The notes beneath the pieces are model-generated. The model did no database searches and was not told where the DNA came from. It saw only the letters and a list, made by a program, of their open reading frames with translations. Of a stretch of 64,000 bases of DNA, positions 1 to 7,566 are shown one piece after another (position 1 is the first letter of the stretch; every line of letters begins with the position of its first letter). The DNA comes from Vibrio sinensis (lineage in GTDB: Bacteria > Pseudomonadota > Gammaproteobacteria > Enterobacterales > Vibrionaceae). The stretch spans positions 558,001-622,000 of the forward strand of contig NZ_QVMU01000001.1 of assembly GCF_003605645.1 (NCBI RefSeq). The letters run 5' to 3'. Both the position numbers and the translations under genes were made by a program.

Positions 1-912
1 GATAGTGCCTCGGCCCAGAGCATCTTAAAGCAAGCGGCAGAAGCAATGCAGTCATGCAAAGATTCTGGTCATAAATTCAGCTATTACTCCCAAGCTATTT
101 CTGATGTCCAGAAACATATTAATCAACTAGAGAGCTACTTACTTCAGGCCGTAAGAAACGATGATCTTTTACTCTACTTCCAACCTAAAGTTGAACCAGA
201 AACCCATCGATGGACTGGTGCTGAAGCACTACTTCGCTGGCGCCATCCCATCCTAGGTGACGTTTCCAATGAAACACTGATTCATCTTGCGGAACAAAAT
301 GGCTTGATCTTTGAGGTCGGGAACTTTGTTCTACGTTCTGCAATACAAAAAGCATCAGAATGGGTGAGTCAGGTTCCCGATTTCAAAATTGCGGTGAACA
401 TTTCTCCCGTTCAATTGAAGAACCCTCATTTTACCGAACAAATCCAAGAGCTTTTAACCACTTATAATTTACCTCCAAACTATCTCGAACTTGAGGTAAC
501 GGAAAGCAGTTTGATTGCCGACGAAATAGTGGCGAAGAATACTCTGTCGTCTCTCAACGCGTTAGGCGTGACATTGTCACTTGATGACTTTGGTACTGGA
601 TACGCTTCATTCAACTATCTGAAGAAGTTTCCTTTCGATGGCATAAAGATAGACAAAAGTTTTATTCATCAACTCGAACACTCGACAGAGGATGAAGAAA
701 TTGTTCGTTCTATTATCAGCGTTGCGAAAAAACTCAACCTTTCTGTAACCGTAGAAGGGGTTGAAACGCTCCACCATGCCACATTTATCATTAACGAAGG
801 CTGTGAAGTTGGCCAAGGCTTCTTTTACGGTAAACCGATGCCATGCGATGAATTCGAGCTAAGTTTGTTCAATCAGAACTATCTAAACAATCTAAATGGC
901 ACCTATCAATAG
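1..912 (+). CDS. GGDEF-EAL protein, 5' truncated by window edge (c-di-GMP phosphodiesterase)
   Basis: The reading frame is open from base 1, so the gene begins outside the window. The first ~25 residues, through KDSGHKFSYYS, look like the end of a GGDEF domain. A complete EAL domain follows. Its catalytic landmarks are all visible: EALLRW, VNISPVQL, LEVTESSL, LDDFGTGYASF, IKIDKSFI, VEGVET and GQGFFYGKPM. By family knowledge such domains hydrolyse c-di-GMP to pGpG, so an active phosphodiesterase is likely. Whether the GGDEF half is active cannot be seen. An ATG at 46 is only an internal methionine. Confidence 0.9.
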   Translation, partial: DSASAQSILKQAAEAMQSCKDSGHKFSYYSQAISDVQKHINQLESYLLQAVRNDDLLLYFQPKVEPETHRWTGAEALLRWRHPILGDVSNETLIHLAEQNGLIFEVGNFVLRSAIQKASEWVSQVPDFKIAVNISPVQLKNPHFTEQIQELLTTYNLPPNYLELEVTESSLIADEIVAKNTLSSLNALGVTLSLDDFGTGYASFNYLKKFPFDGIKIDKSFIHQLEHSTEDEEIVRSIISVAKKLNLSVTVEGVETLHHATFIINEGCEVGQGFFYGKPMPCDEFELSLFNQNYLNNLNGTYQ

Positions 913-919
913 TTGTTGC

Positions 920-948
920 TTTACTCTGAGGCGCGCGATTTCTATAAT
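920..948 (+). promoter_or_regulatory. Candidate sigma-70 promoter for the ABC-class ATPase gene
   Basis: A perfect TATAAT at 943-948 lies 17 bases after TTTACT (920-925), 34 bases before the ATG at 982. This is a pattern match only. Confidence 0.45.
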
Positions 949-981
949 CCCCGCAATTCTCGTCACATAATGTGAGTCCCT

Positions 982-2637
982 ATGGATCAGCTAATCGCGG
1001 TCTTGAAAAAGATCGAAAAACAAAACTATCGCGCATACCAACAAATCAAAGGTCAATATGACTTTGGTGATTACACTTTCTTCATTGATTATGTTCAAGC
1101 CGATCCATACGCGTCAGCATCTCGTGTTCGTGCGTTTCGTCCTTGGTCATTGACTGGATTAGATTGGTTAAAAGACAAATCTGAAGTTTATCAAATGGCG
1201 GCACGCGATTTTATCGCTCGTCAATTTGCTGAATTTGCAAAACAAGACAACCTGATTAGCATCGCGTTAAGTGGTCAAACAGTGTTGGACAGCACTGCGG
1301 TATTGTTTACAGAAGAAGGGATTGAACTTCGATTCCGTGCAAACTTGCCTGCTGAAGGTCGTTCAGTTCTTGGCAAAAAGACCATTAACCTACTGACTTT
1401 CCATTTGCCTAAGTTTATCCGCCGCGCGACTATCGAGCGTGAATTAGACAAGGCTGCTCTGCTGAAACACTGTGAAGTCGTTGAAGACCAAAATGCGCTA
1501 CGTGAACAGCTCGCTGAACGTAACCTAATTGCATTTGTCGGCAATGGCTCAGTATTACCACGTCTTGCTGGTAACTGTGATTTCCCGATGAAAGAGGCTG
1601 TACCATTTACGGCACCAGAATCACTTGAAATCACGCTAGAAACACCAAACCAAGGTCCAATTAAAGGAATGGGCGTTCCAAAAGGAATTACCTTGATCGT
1701 TGGTGGTGGCTTCCATGGTAAATCAACATTGCTGAATGCGATTGAACGTTCAATCTATGATCATATCCCTGGTGATGGACGCGAGAGAATTGTTACCAAT
1801 CGTGATGCAATGAAGATCCGTGCTGAAGATGGCCGCAGTGTGCAGCATTTAAGCCTATCGAACTACATCAACCATTTACCTATGGGTAAAGACACTCGTG
1901 ACTTTTCGACTCAAGATGCTTCTGGCTCTACGTCACAAGCGGCTTGGTTACAAGAATCTATCGAAGCTGGTGTTCATGCGTTACTGATTGATGAAGATAC
2001 GTCAGCGACTAACTTCATGATTCGTGATGAGCGCATGCAAGCGCTTGTGAGTAAAGGTGAAGAGCCAATCACTCCACTAGTAGACCGCATTGGTCAGTTG
2101 CGTGATGACATGGAGATTTCTACCATTATCGTTATGGGTGGCTCAGGTGACTACCTTGACGTTGCTGACACTGTCATTCAAATGCACGATTACCAACCAG
2201 TTAACGTGACTGAAAAAGCACGTAAAGTTGTTGAGATGCATCCAACCCAACGTACTAACGAATGTGAAAGCCCACTGGAAACTTTCCTACCTCGTTCATT
2301 CAACCGCGTAGTGCTGCATTCAATTTTAGCCGATGGTAAATTCCGTGTATCTGCTAAAGGTAAAGAGTCTTTGCGCTTTGGTAAAGAATTCACTGACCTT
2401 ACTGCTCTCGAGCAGCTTGAGTCGAGCTCTGAAATCAATGCTATTGGTTGGTTGTGGTTCCAAATGGCACAAAATTCAGGTTGGTCAACAAACCCAGCTA
2501 AAGAGTTTTCTCAAATGTTAAATGATCAATGGCACAACAACATGCCAAAACAGGGTGATTTAGCTAAGCCACGTGTATTAGATGTAATGGCAGCATTGAA
2601 CCGTTTACGTAAAGGTCAATTTAACGTTGCTAAATAA
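982..2637 (+). CDS. ABC-class ATPase family protein (PF09818-like)
   Basis: The 551-residue protein resembles the 'predicted ATPase of the ABC class' family. It has an N-terminal region with ADPYASASRVRAF, a Walker A variant GGGFHGKST near residue 241, and a Walker B-like ALLIDEDTSATNF near residue 335. No membrane segments are apparent, so it is probably cytoplasmic and not a transporter. The molecular role of the family is not established. A short gap separates it from the upstream EAL gene, and a strong hairpin terminator follows, so it is probably monocistronic. Confidence 0.88.
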   Translation: MDQLIAVLKKIEKQNYRAYQQIKGQYDFGDYTFFIDYVQADPYASASRVRAFRPWSLTGLDWLKDKSEVYQMAARDFIARQFAEFAKQDNLISIALSGQTVLDSTAVLFTEEGIELRFRANLPAEGRSVLGKKTINLLTFHLPKFIRRATIERELDKAALLKHCEVVEDQNALREQLAERNLIAFVGNGSVLPRLAGNCDFPMKEAVPFTAPESLEITLETPNQGPIKGMGVPKGITLIVGGGFHGKSTLLNAIERSIYDHIPGDGRERIVTNRDAMKIRAEDGRSVQHLSLSNYINHLPMGKDTRDFSTQDASGSTSQAAWLQESIEAGVHALLIDEDTSATNFMIRDERMQALVSKGEEPITPLVDRIGQLRDDMEISTIIVMGGSGDYLDVADTVIQMHDYQPVNVTEKARKVVEMHPTQRTNECESPLETFLPRSFNRVVLHSILADGKFRVSAKGKESLRFGKEFTDLTALEQLESSSEINAIGWLWFQMAQNSGWSTNPAKEFSQMLNDQWHNNMPKQGDLAKPRVLDVMAALNRLRKGQFNVAK

Positions 2638-2710
2638 TGAGTGATGGCGTGTGGCTAGCATTCTTTTAGTCACACAACACCACCTATCATGATTACAAAT
2701 ATCACGATGA

Positions 2711-2740
2711 AAAAAGCGCCTCAGAAATTAGGCGCTTTTT
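2711..2740 (+). terminator. Rho-independent terminator after the ABC-class ATPase gene
   Basis: A perfect 10-bp stem (2711-2720 with 2731-2740) encloses a 10-base loop and has A and T runs at its ends. It can serve both strands between convergent genes. Confidence 0.85.
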
Positions 2741-2776
2741 ATTTGTCTAAATCGATAACTTAGCGAAAGCGCCCTA

Positions 2777-3388
2777 TTATTCTCTTAATACCTGCCAAGC
2801 ATTACATAACTCGCGAAAGCGATGGGGATCACCTCCTTTACGGTCAGGATGCCAACGCAAGGCGAGTTTACGCCAACGCTTTCTAATTTCTGTTTGATTC
2901 GCGTCGATTTGAAGTTCAAATAGGGTTAATGCTTTCGTTCGACTAACAGAACAGTCACCACCTTGATGAACGTGTTGGTGATATCGAGTCCAAAACGAAC
3001 GAAGCAATCGAGTAATTTCCTTTTCATCCGCTTCATAGTTAAGCCAATCTGAATAGTACTCTCTTAATGGATCATTAATATCGACATAGTGCGAATTTGA
3101 TAAGCCTCCCCGCATCAGCACAATATCCATTGCTTGGACCTGCAACCATTGCCCAGGAAAAAGTGTTTCCTGTAATTGATATAACGCATTCATAATCAAG
3201 AAGTTGCGCTTAAATAAGTCTTTGTTTGCATCAGAATCAAGTTGAGGCATTAATTGCTTGTCACATAAAGCGTTTGCCAGTGTATGTACTTTCCAACCTG
3301 ATGGGGAACGTTCTAATAAAGACAAAATTGGCCAAAGAAGCGGGTTTTCCGGTGCATCGCTTCCTTTGATTGCAACGTGGTGGGTCAT
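2777..3388 (-). CDS. DnaJ-related J-domain protein
   Basis: A 203-residue protein with a helical N-terminal part of ~140 residues resembling the DNAJ_related family and a C-terminal J domain containing the HPD motif (LRWHPDRKGGD). J domains stimulate Hsp70 ATPase, so a co-chaperone role is likely; its client is unknown. The J domain sits at the extreme C terminus, as in this subfamily, rather than at the N terminus as in DnaJ. It is convergent with the ABC-class ATPase gene. Confidence 0.88.
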   Translation of the reverse strand: MTHHVAIKGSDAPENPLLWPILSLLERSPSGWKVHTLANALCDKQLMPQLDSDANKDLFKRNFLIMNALYQLQETLFPGQWLQVQAMDIVLMRGGLSNSHYVDINDPLREYYSDWLNYEADEKEITRLLRSFWTRYHQHVHQGGDCSVSRTKALTLFELQIDANQTEIRKRWRKLALRWHPDRKGGDPHRFRELCNAWQVLRE

Positions 3389-3572
3389 TTAATAGCTATT
3401 CCAATCATTCCTTTCCATTATTATTAATCAAACATTATGCATACATAGTTGTCGAGCCTGACTCATCAGTAATGATAACGCGGTACCAAACAAAAGCATT
3501 AGAAAAGCTCGCTACTCATCAGAATAATCCATCTGCTAGAAACTCGACAAGAGAGCTTATGAGCGCAAAAAA

Positions 3573-3596
3573 CCTAGAAACCTAGAAACCTAGAAA
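3573..3596. repeat. Short tandem repeat, 3 x 8 bp
   Basis: The unit CCTAGAAA occurs three times in direct succession (3573-3580, 3581-3588, 3589-3596). It is a candidate slippage-prone tract. Confidence 0.9.
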
Positions 3597-3644
3597 CGAC
3601 CATTTTGCGTTGAAGTATAAGTAGAATAGAAAAAGACATAAAAA

Positions 3645-3677
3645 AACCGACATCAAACGTTTCATTTAATGTCGGTT
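3645..3677 (-). terminator. Terminator of the RhlE-like helicase gene
   Basis: AACCGACAT (3645-3653) pairs with ATGTCGGTT (3669-3677). On the minus strand the stem is followed by a run of T residues, placing it directly downstream of the helicase gene. Confidence 0.8.
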
Positions 3678-3711
3678 CTAAAAATGACTAAAGCTAAAAT
3701 TTTAGCAAAAC

Positions 3712-4968
3712 CTAACGTCTACCACGGCCTGCGTGAATCTTTAGCTTCGCTTTCATTTTACGTTTTTCAGCCGATCGACTATTTCTACGTTGACCACCCT
3801 CGGTATCCAACGTTTCTCTCAAACTTGGTTCAAAACCTTGAAGCCATTCTTGCGGTAGTCGGGTATCTAACAAGCGTTCAATCGCCTCAAGCAGATAATG
3901 TTCATCTTGACTCATCAAAGAGACAGCTAACCCAGCTTGACCGGCACGGCCTGTTCGACCGATACGGTGAACATAATCTTCAGCTTTATAAGGCATATCG
4001 AAGTTAACGACCTGCTCTAGCTGGTGGATATCTAGGCCACGAGCAGCAACGTCCGTCGCGATTAACGCGCGAACTTTACCAGATTTGAAATCATCCAATG
4101 CTTTTTGACGTGCGCCCTGACTCTTATCACCATTGATGGAAGCCGCTTTAATGCCATCAAGTTTAAGCTCTTTCGCCAGCGCATCACTACCCTGCTTAGT
4201 TTTTGTAAACACAAGCACCTGTTGCCAGTTTTTCGAACCAATCAGAAACGCTAGCAATTCTGATTTGCGTTTTTTATCGACTGGATAAACCATTTGCTTA
4301 ACGTTTTCTGCCGTACTGTTGGTCGGTGTCACCTGAACTTCAATAGGCTCATTCATCATCTTGTAGGCAATTTCTTTGATTTTTTTATCAAATGTTGCAG
4401 AGAAGAACAGAGTTTGACGCTCTTTGGCCATTTTACCCAAAATACGTTTTATATCCGGCATAAAGCCCATATCTAACATGCGATCAGCTTCATCAAGTAC
4501 TAAAAAACTGGTTTTCCACAAGTTGATGTTTTTACAGAAAAGGTGATCAATTAAGCGACCAGGTGTCGCTATCAGTACATCACAACCCGACTGAAGATTT
4601 TGGGTTTGAATGCGCATGCTCGTACCACCGTAAGCGGTCACCACTTTAAGGTCGCTTCCTTTTGCGTACGCTGATACATTATCAAATACTTGCTGAGCCA
4701 ATTCACGAGTCGGCACAAGCACTAAGGCTTGCACATCATTACTTTGAATGTCTCTTTTTGCGCCTTTTTCCATCAGCAATTGAATGATAGGTAAGCCGAA
4801 CGCAGCGGTTTTACCGGTACCTGTTTGAGCCCCAGCCAATACATCTTTTCCAGTTAAAACTGCTGGAATACCATGTACTTGGACATCGGTTGGTTGGCTG
4901 AAACCTAATTCAGAAACAGTGTTAACCAGTAGATCGGATAACCCTAATTGTTTAAATGCTGATGACAT
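3712..4968 (-). CDS. DEAD-box ATP-dependent RNA helicase, RhlE-like
   Basis: A 418-residue protein with the full DEAD-box motif set in order: Q motif near FSQPTDVQ, AQTGTGKT (motif I), PTRELAQ (Ia), TPGR (Ib), LDEADRM (II), FSATF (III), and a second RecA domain ending with HRIGRTGRAG (VI). The short basic tail (EKRKMKAKLKIHAGRGRR) is typical of RhlE-type helicases, which remodel RNA in ribosome assembly and decay. The promoter side faces acpH on the same strand. The exact subfamily (RhlE versus a Vibrio paralogue) cannot be fixed from sequence reading alone. Confidence 0.93.
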   Translation of the reverse strand: MSSAFKQLGLSDLLVNTVSELGFSQPTDVQVHGIPAVLTGKDVLAGAQTGTGKTAAFGLPIIQLLMEKGAKRDIQSNDVQALVLVPTRELAQQVFDNVSAYAKGSDLKVVTAYGGTSMRIQTQNLQSGCDVLIATPGRLIDHLFCKNINLWKTSFLVLDEADRMLDMGFMPDIKRILGKMAKERQTLFFSATFDKKIKEIAYKMMNEPIEVQVTPTNSTAENVKQMVYPVDKKRKSELLAFLIGSKNWQQVLVFTKTKQGSDALAKELKLDGIKAASINGDKSQGARQKALDDFKSGKVRALIATDVAARGLDIHQLEQVVNFDMPYKAEDYVHRIGRTGRAGQAGLAVSLMSQDEHYLLEAIERLLDTRLPQEWLQGFEPSLRETLDTEGGQRRNSRSAEKRKMKAKLKIHAGRGRR

Positions 4969-5026
4969 GTGACTAGTTCTCGAATTTCATGAGGCAGGGA
5001 TTCTATACTCTTCTGCCTCAGTTAGG

Positions 5027-5608
5027 CTAGAGTTTATGTTGTTTTGATGCATTTAAAACTTGTGGATACAAGCGTAGAAACAATGCATTAAGTTCGTTGT
5101 AGTAACGCTCTATGAAAGCAAAACTGTTTTCCAGCTCTCTCATTCTCGGTGAGCGTTTAGACATACGTTGCAGAGCAAACTCAATATTACTTAATTGAGC
5201 ATAAGACGCTAACCAACCATCATTCCACATCCAAGTAGAGACGTTGATATACCGTTCTGGTAGTTCAAAGTCACTATCTCGCTTCACTCGCGACTTTGCA
5301 CTATCACAAAAATCATCCAGTGAACTATGATGAAATTGACTCCAATTGACGGCTAAACAGTGATCCCAGAATACATCTAATGCAATCCCTGAAAAACGTC
5401 GGTTACTCTGGTCAAAATAGGATTTAGCCTCACGCATGATATCGTGAGTATCTGTGTACGAATCGACAAAACGATGCAGTCGAATACCTTTAACGATATC
5501 GGCTCGGTAAACCAAGCTAGGATCACCTTTTACAAAGTCCCCTAACAAGTTTCCAAGCAAGCTTGATTGACAGTGTTCTGCGATGTGTAAATGTGCGAGA
5601 AAGTTCAT
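5027..5608 (-). CDS. acpH: Acyl carrier protein phosphodiesterase
   Basis: The protein begins MNFLAHLHIAE and contains LLGNLLGDFVKG and ALDVFWDHCLA, with conserved Asp and His residues matching AcpH (about 193 residues, the usual length). The enzyme removes the 4'-phosphopantetheine group from holo-ACP. The ATG at 5608 was preferred over an in-frame TTG six bases earlier because the family starts with MNFLAH. No strong ribosome binding site is visible. Confidence 0.9.
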   Translation of the reverse strand: MNFLAHLHIAEHCQSSLLGNLLGDFVKGDPSLVYRADIVKGIRLHRFVDSYTDTHDIMREAKSYFDQSNRRFSGIALDVFWDHCLAVNWSQFHHSSLDDFCDSAKSRVKRDSDFELPERYINVSTWMWNDGWLASYAQLSNIEFALQRMSKRSPRMRELENSFAFIERYYNELNALFLRLYPQVLNASKQHKL

Positions 5609-5706
5609 GAACAATATTTTTGTCGAGTTAACTACTATTCATAAAAGCACAAAGCCAGCGCGAATGCACTGGCTACTGGTAAGAACGTAAGTGATCAGCC
5701 TACGAC

Positions 5707-5820
5707 TTAAAGTGTTTCAAGAAGCTCTTCAAGCATTTGCTCGTATTCAGTAAGATTCATACCGATTTCAAGCGCATCAAGTAGCTCCAAGCTCTCTTCA
5801 CTATGTGTTTGGTCACTCAT
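5707..5820 (-). CDS. Small acidic protein of 37 residues, function unknown
   Basis: An ATG at 5820 is preceded by GGAGG with a five-base spacer, the best ribosome binding site in this neighbourhood. It opens a 37-codon frame ending in TAA at 5707. The product is very acidic (about 11 Asp/Glu and no Lys or Arg) and leucine-rich (ESLELLDALEIG, EQMLEELLETL), consistent with a short amphipathic helix. No signal peptide or membrane segment is apparent. It lies between acpH and the permease and seems to be its own transcription unit. I do not recognise a family. Confidence 0.7.
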   Translation of the reverse strand: MSDQTHSEESLELLDALEIGMNLTEYEQMLEELLETL

Positions 5821-6218
5821 TGGGACCTCCATTTATTAACTTGTTTATATCACTCCGACCTTACGTCTCTAATACATCAAGAGATACACACCTGAATCTC
5901 GTATCAAAACGCAACGGTAGGATAAAACAGCCGCTCCTTTACGCCCTTTGTACATGAGAACATGCTCTAATGAAAGAGCATGACGATCTATTTATCATCA
6001 TATCGCTCCGAAAACGATTGCTAAGAGTATAAATGGCCCAACTATCGTAACCGTAAATTAATGTGTACATTAATGGATAATAAATTATACAAAGTTGTTG
6101 ACGAACAGACGAATCTTTTACAAAATCAGACTCCACCTAGCCTTAACTGCTAATTGATTTTCAATTAGTAGTCTAAGCTGACTGTCTATTAGCTATAATG
6201 TAAAGAATGGTATACAGA
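5821..6218. promoter_or_regulatory. Divergent promoter region between the small gene and the permease gene
   Basis: The 398-base gap contains the small gene's ribosome binding site at its left end. Near the right end lie a palindrome (6150-6168) and a TATAAT (6194-6199). A minus-strand frame at 5939-6136 has no supporting signal and is not called. Confidence 0.5.
6150..6168. promoter_or_regulatory. Perfect palindrome, candidate operator upstream of the permease
   Basis: CTAATTGA (6150-6157), TTT, TCAATTAG (6161-6168). The palindrome ends 26 bases before the TATAAT at 6194, so a protein bound there would overlap the -35 area. It does not match the TyrR box (TGTAAA-N6-TTTACA). Confidence 0.45.
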
Positions 6219-7427
6219 ATGAGTAAATCAAAGGTAATCGGAAGTACTTTGATCATTGCTGGCACTACAATTGGCGCGGGCATGCTTGCCTTGCCAATTG
6301 CTTCTGCTGGTATTGGATTTGGCACCTCACTATTAATCATGGTTGTTTTGTGGGCGTTAATGTCTTATACCGCCCTAATTATGGTTGAGCTTCATCAACA
6401 CGCAGACAGTGATGCAACTTTGCACACTTTGGCTAAACAGATCCTTGGCAGCAAAGGAAAATGGGTCGCAAGCTTCGCTATGCTGTTCCTTTTTTACTCT
6501 TTGTGCGCAGCCTACATTGCTGGCGGTGGTGCACAATTTGGTGAACGTATTTCACAATTCACCAATATTGAACTGTCACCTATGGTTGGGACGATTCTTT
6601 TCACCATCATCGTTGCTAGCGTAGTCACACTAGGCACGGCCTCTGTAGATAAAGTAAACCGCACTTTGTTTCTTCTTAAATTGATTGCAATGGCGACCGT
6701 ACTGGTCTTTTTAGCTCCAAACGTGACGGAGTCTTACTTACTCAGTATGCCAATCCAACAAGGATTGATCGTTGCTGCTATTCCTGTCATTTTTACTTCG
6801 TTTGGTTTTCACGGCAGCATTCCTGCGATTGTTAAATACCTAGATGGCAATACTCGCTCTCTTCGCACTGCGATTATTATCGGCTCTGCGATTCCACTGA
6901 TTATTTACGTATTCTGGCAGTTAGTCACACTTGGCGTGGTTAGCCAAAGTAGCCTCTTAGAAAACCAAGGCTTGAGCGCCCTAATTAACACCTTAGCGGC
7001 AACAGTAAATGAATCAAACCTCACTAACACGATCGGTATTTTCGCTGACCTTGCGTTGTTAACCTCTTTTCTTGGTGTGAGCTTAGGATTGTTTGAGTTC
7101 CTTGGCGATTCAATCAAATCGAAAACCACCAAAGACACACGTGTTATCACTGCTTTGATTACATTTTTACCGCCAATGGGTTTTGCTCTGTTCTACCCAC
7201 AAGGCTTTATTATGGCACTAGGTTATGCAGCCATTGCCCTAGCGATTCTTGCAATCTTCTTACCGATTGTGATGGCAAAAAAAGTGCGTTCTACCCAAAC
7301 AGAAGCAGCCGAAGGTTACCGTGTATTTGGTGGACAAATGGGTCTAGGGGTTTGTTTTAGCTTCGGTGTAATGATTGTAGTCGCACAAGTACTGATCACA
7401 GTTGGGGTTCTACCAGCACTTGGTTAA
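6219..7427 (+). CDS. Aromatic amino acid permease (HAAAP family, TyrP/Mtr-like)
   Basis: A polytopic protein of about 402 residues with roughly 11 hydrophobic segments. It starts MSKSKVIGSTLIIAG and continues TTIGAGMLALPIASAG, the hallmark of tyrosine/tryptophan permeases of the hydroxy/aromatic amino acid family. It would import aromatic amino acids by proton symport across the inner membrane. The ATG at 6219 fits the family start; an ATG at 6207 in the same frame adds four residues. Neither has a good Shine-Dalgarno sequence, and the TATAAT at 6194-6199 leaves almost no leader. A strong terminator follows. Confidence 0.88.
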   Translation: MSKSKVIGSTLIIAGTTIGAGMLALPIASAGIGFGTSLLIMVVLWALMSYTALIMVELHQHADSDATLHTLAKQILGSKGKWVASFAMLFLFYSLCAAYIAGGGAQFGERISQFTNIELSPMVGTILFTIIVASVVTLGTASVDKVNRTLFLLKLIAMATVLVFLAPNVTESYLLSMPIQQGLIVAAIPVIFTSFGFHGSIPAIVKYLDGNTRSLRTAIIIGSAIPLIIYVFWQLVTLGVVSQSSLLENQGLSALINTLAATVNESNLTNTIGIFADLALLTSFLGVSLGLFEFLGDSIKSKTTKDTRVITALITFLPPMGFALFYPQGFIMALGYAAIALAILAIFLPIVMAKKVRSTQTEAAEGYRVFGGQMGLGVCFSFGVMIVVAQVLITVGVLPALG

Positions 7428-7470
7428 GCAAGCCAAAGCCGAACAATAAAATTTGGTTGTTAAAACATCA

Positions 7471-7494
7471 AAAAGCTTGGTTTTCCAAGCTTTT
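7471..7494 (+). terminator. Terminator after the aromatic amino acid permease gene
   Basis: A perfect 10-bp stem (AAAAGCTTGG with CCAAGCTTTT) and TTTT loop, followed by a further T run. Confidence 0.9.
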
Positions 7495-7566
7495 TTTGTT
7501 CATCCATGCAGGACCCTGGCAGATCGTGTACCATAAACAGACATGCCAATCGTATCTGGATGCCTA

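Larger units (their letters stand above)
3389..3711. other. Intergenic region with a small tandem repeat and the helicase terminator
   Basis: This 323-base gap lies between the J-domain gene start and the helicase gene end, both on the minus strand. It holds three head-to-tail copies of an 8-mer (3573-3596) and a hairpin terminator. A plus-strand open frame at 3370-3585 lacks a ribosome binding site and recognisable similarity and is not called. Confidence 0.6.

Noticed and set aside
3370..3585. Open frame of 71 codons on the plus strand
   Set aside because: It overlaps the start of the J-domain gene, has no ribosome binding site and the product is low in recognisable features.
5939..6136. 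Open frame of 65 codons on the minus strand
   Set aside because: It lies in a divergent promoter region and has no supporting signal.
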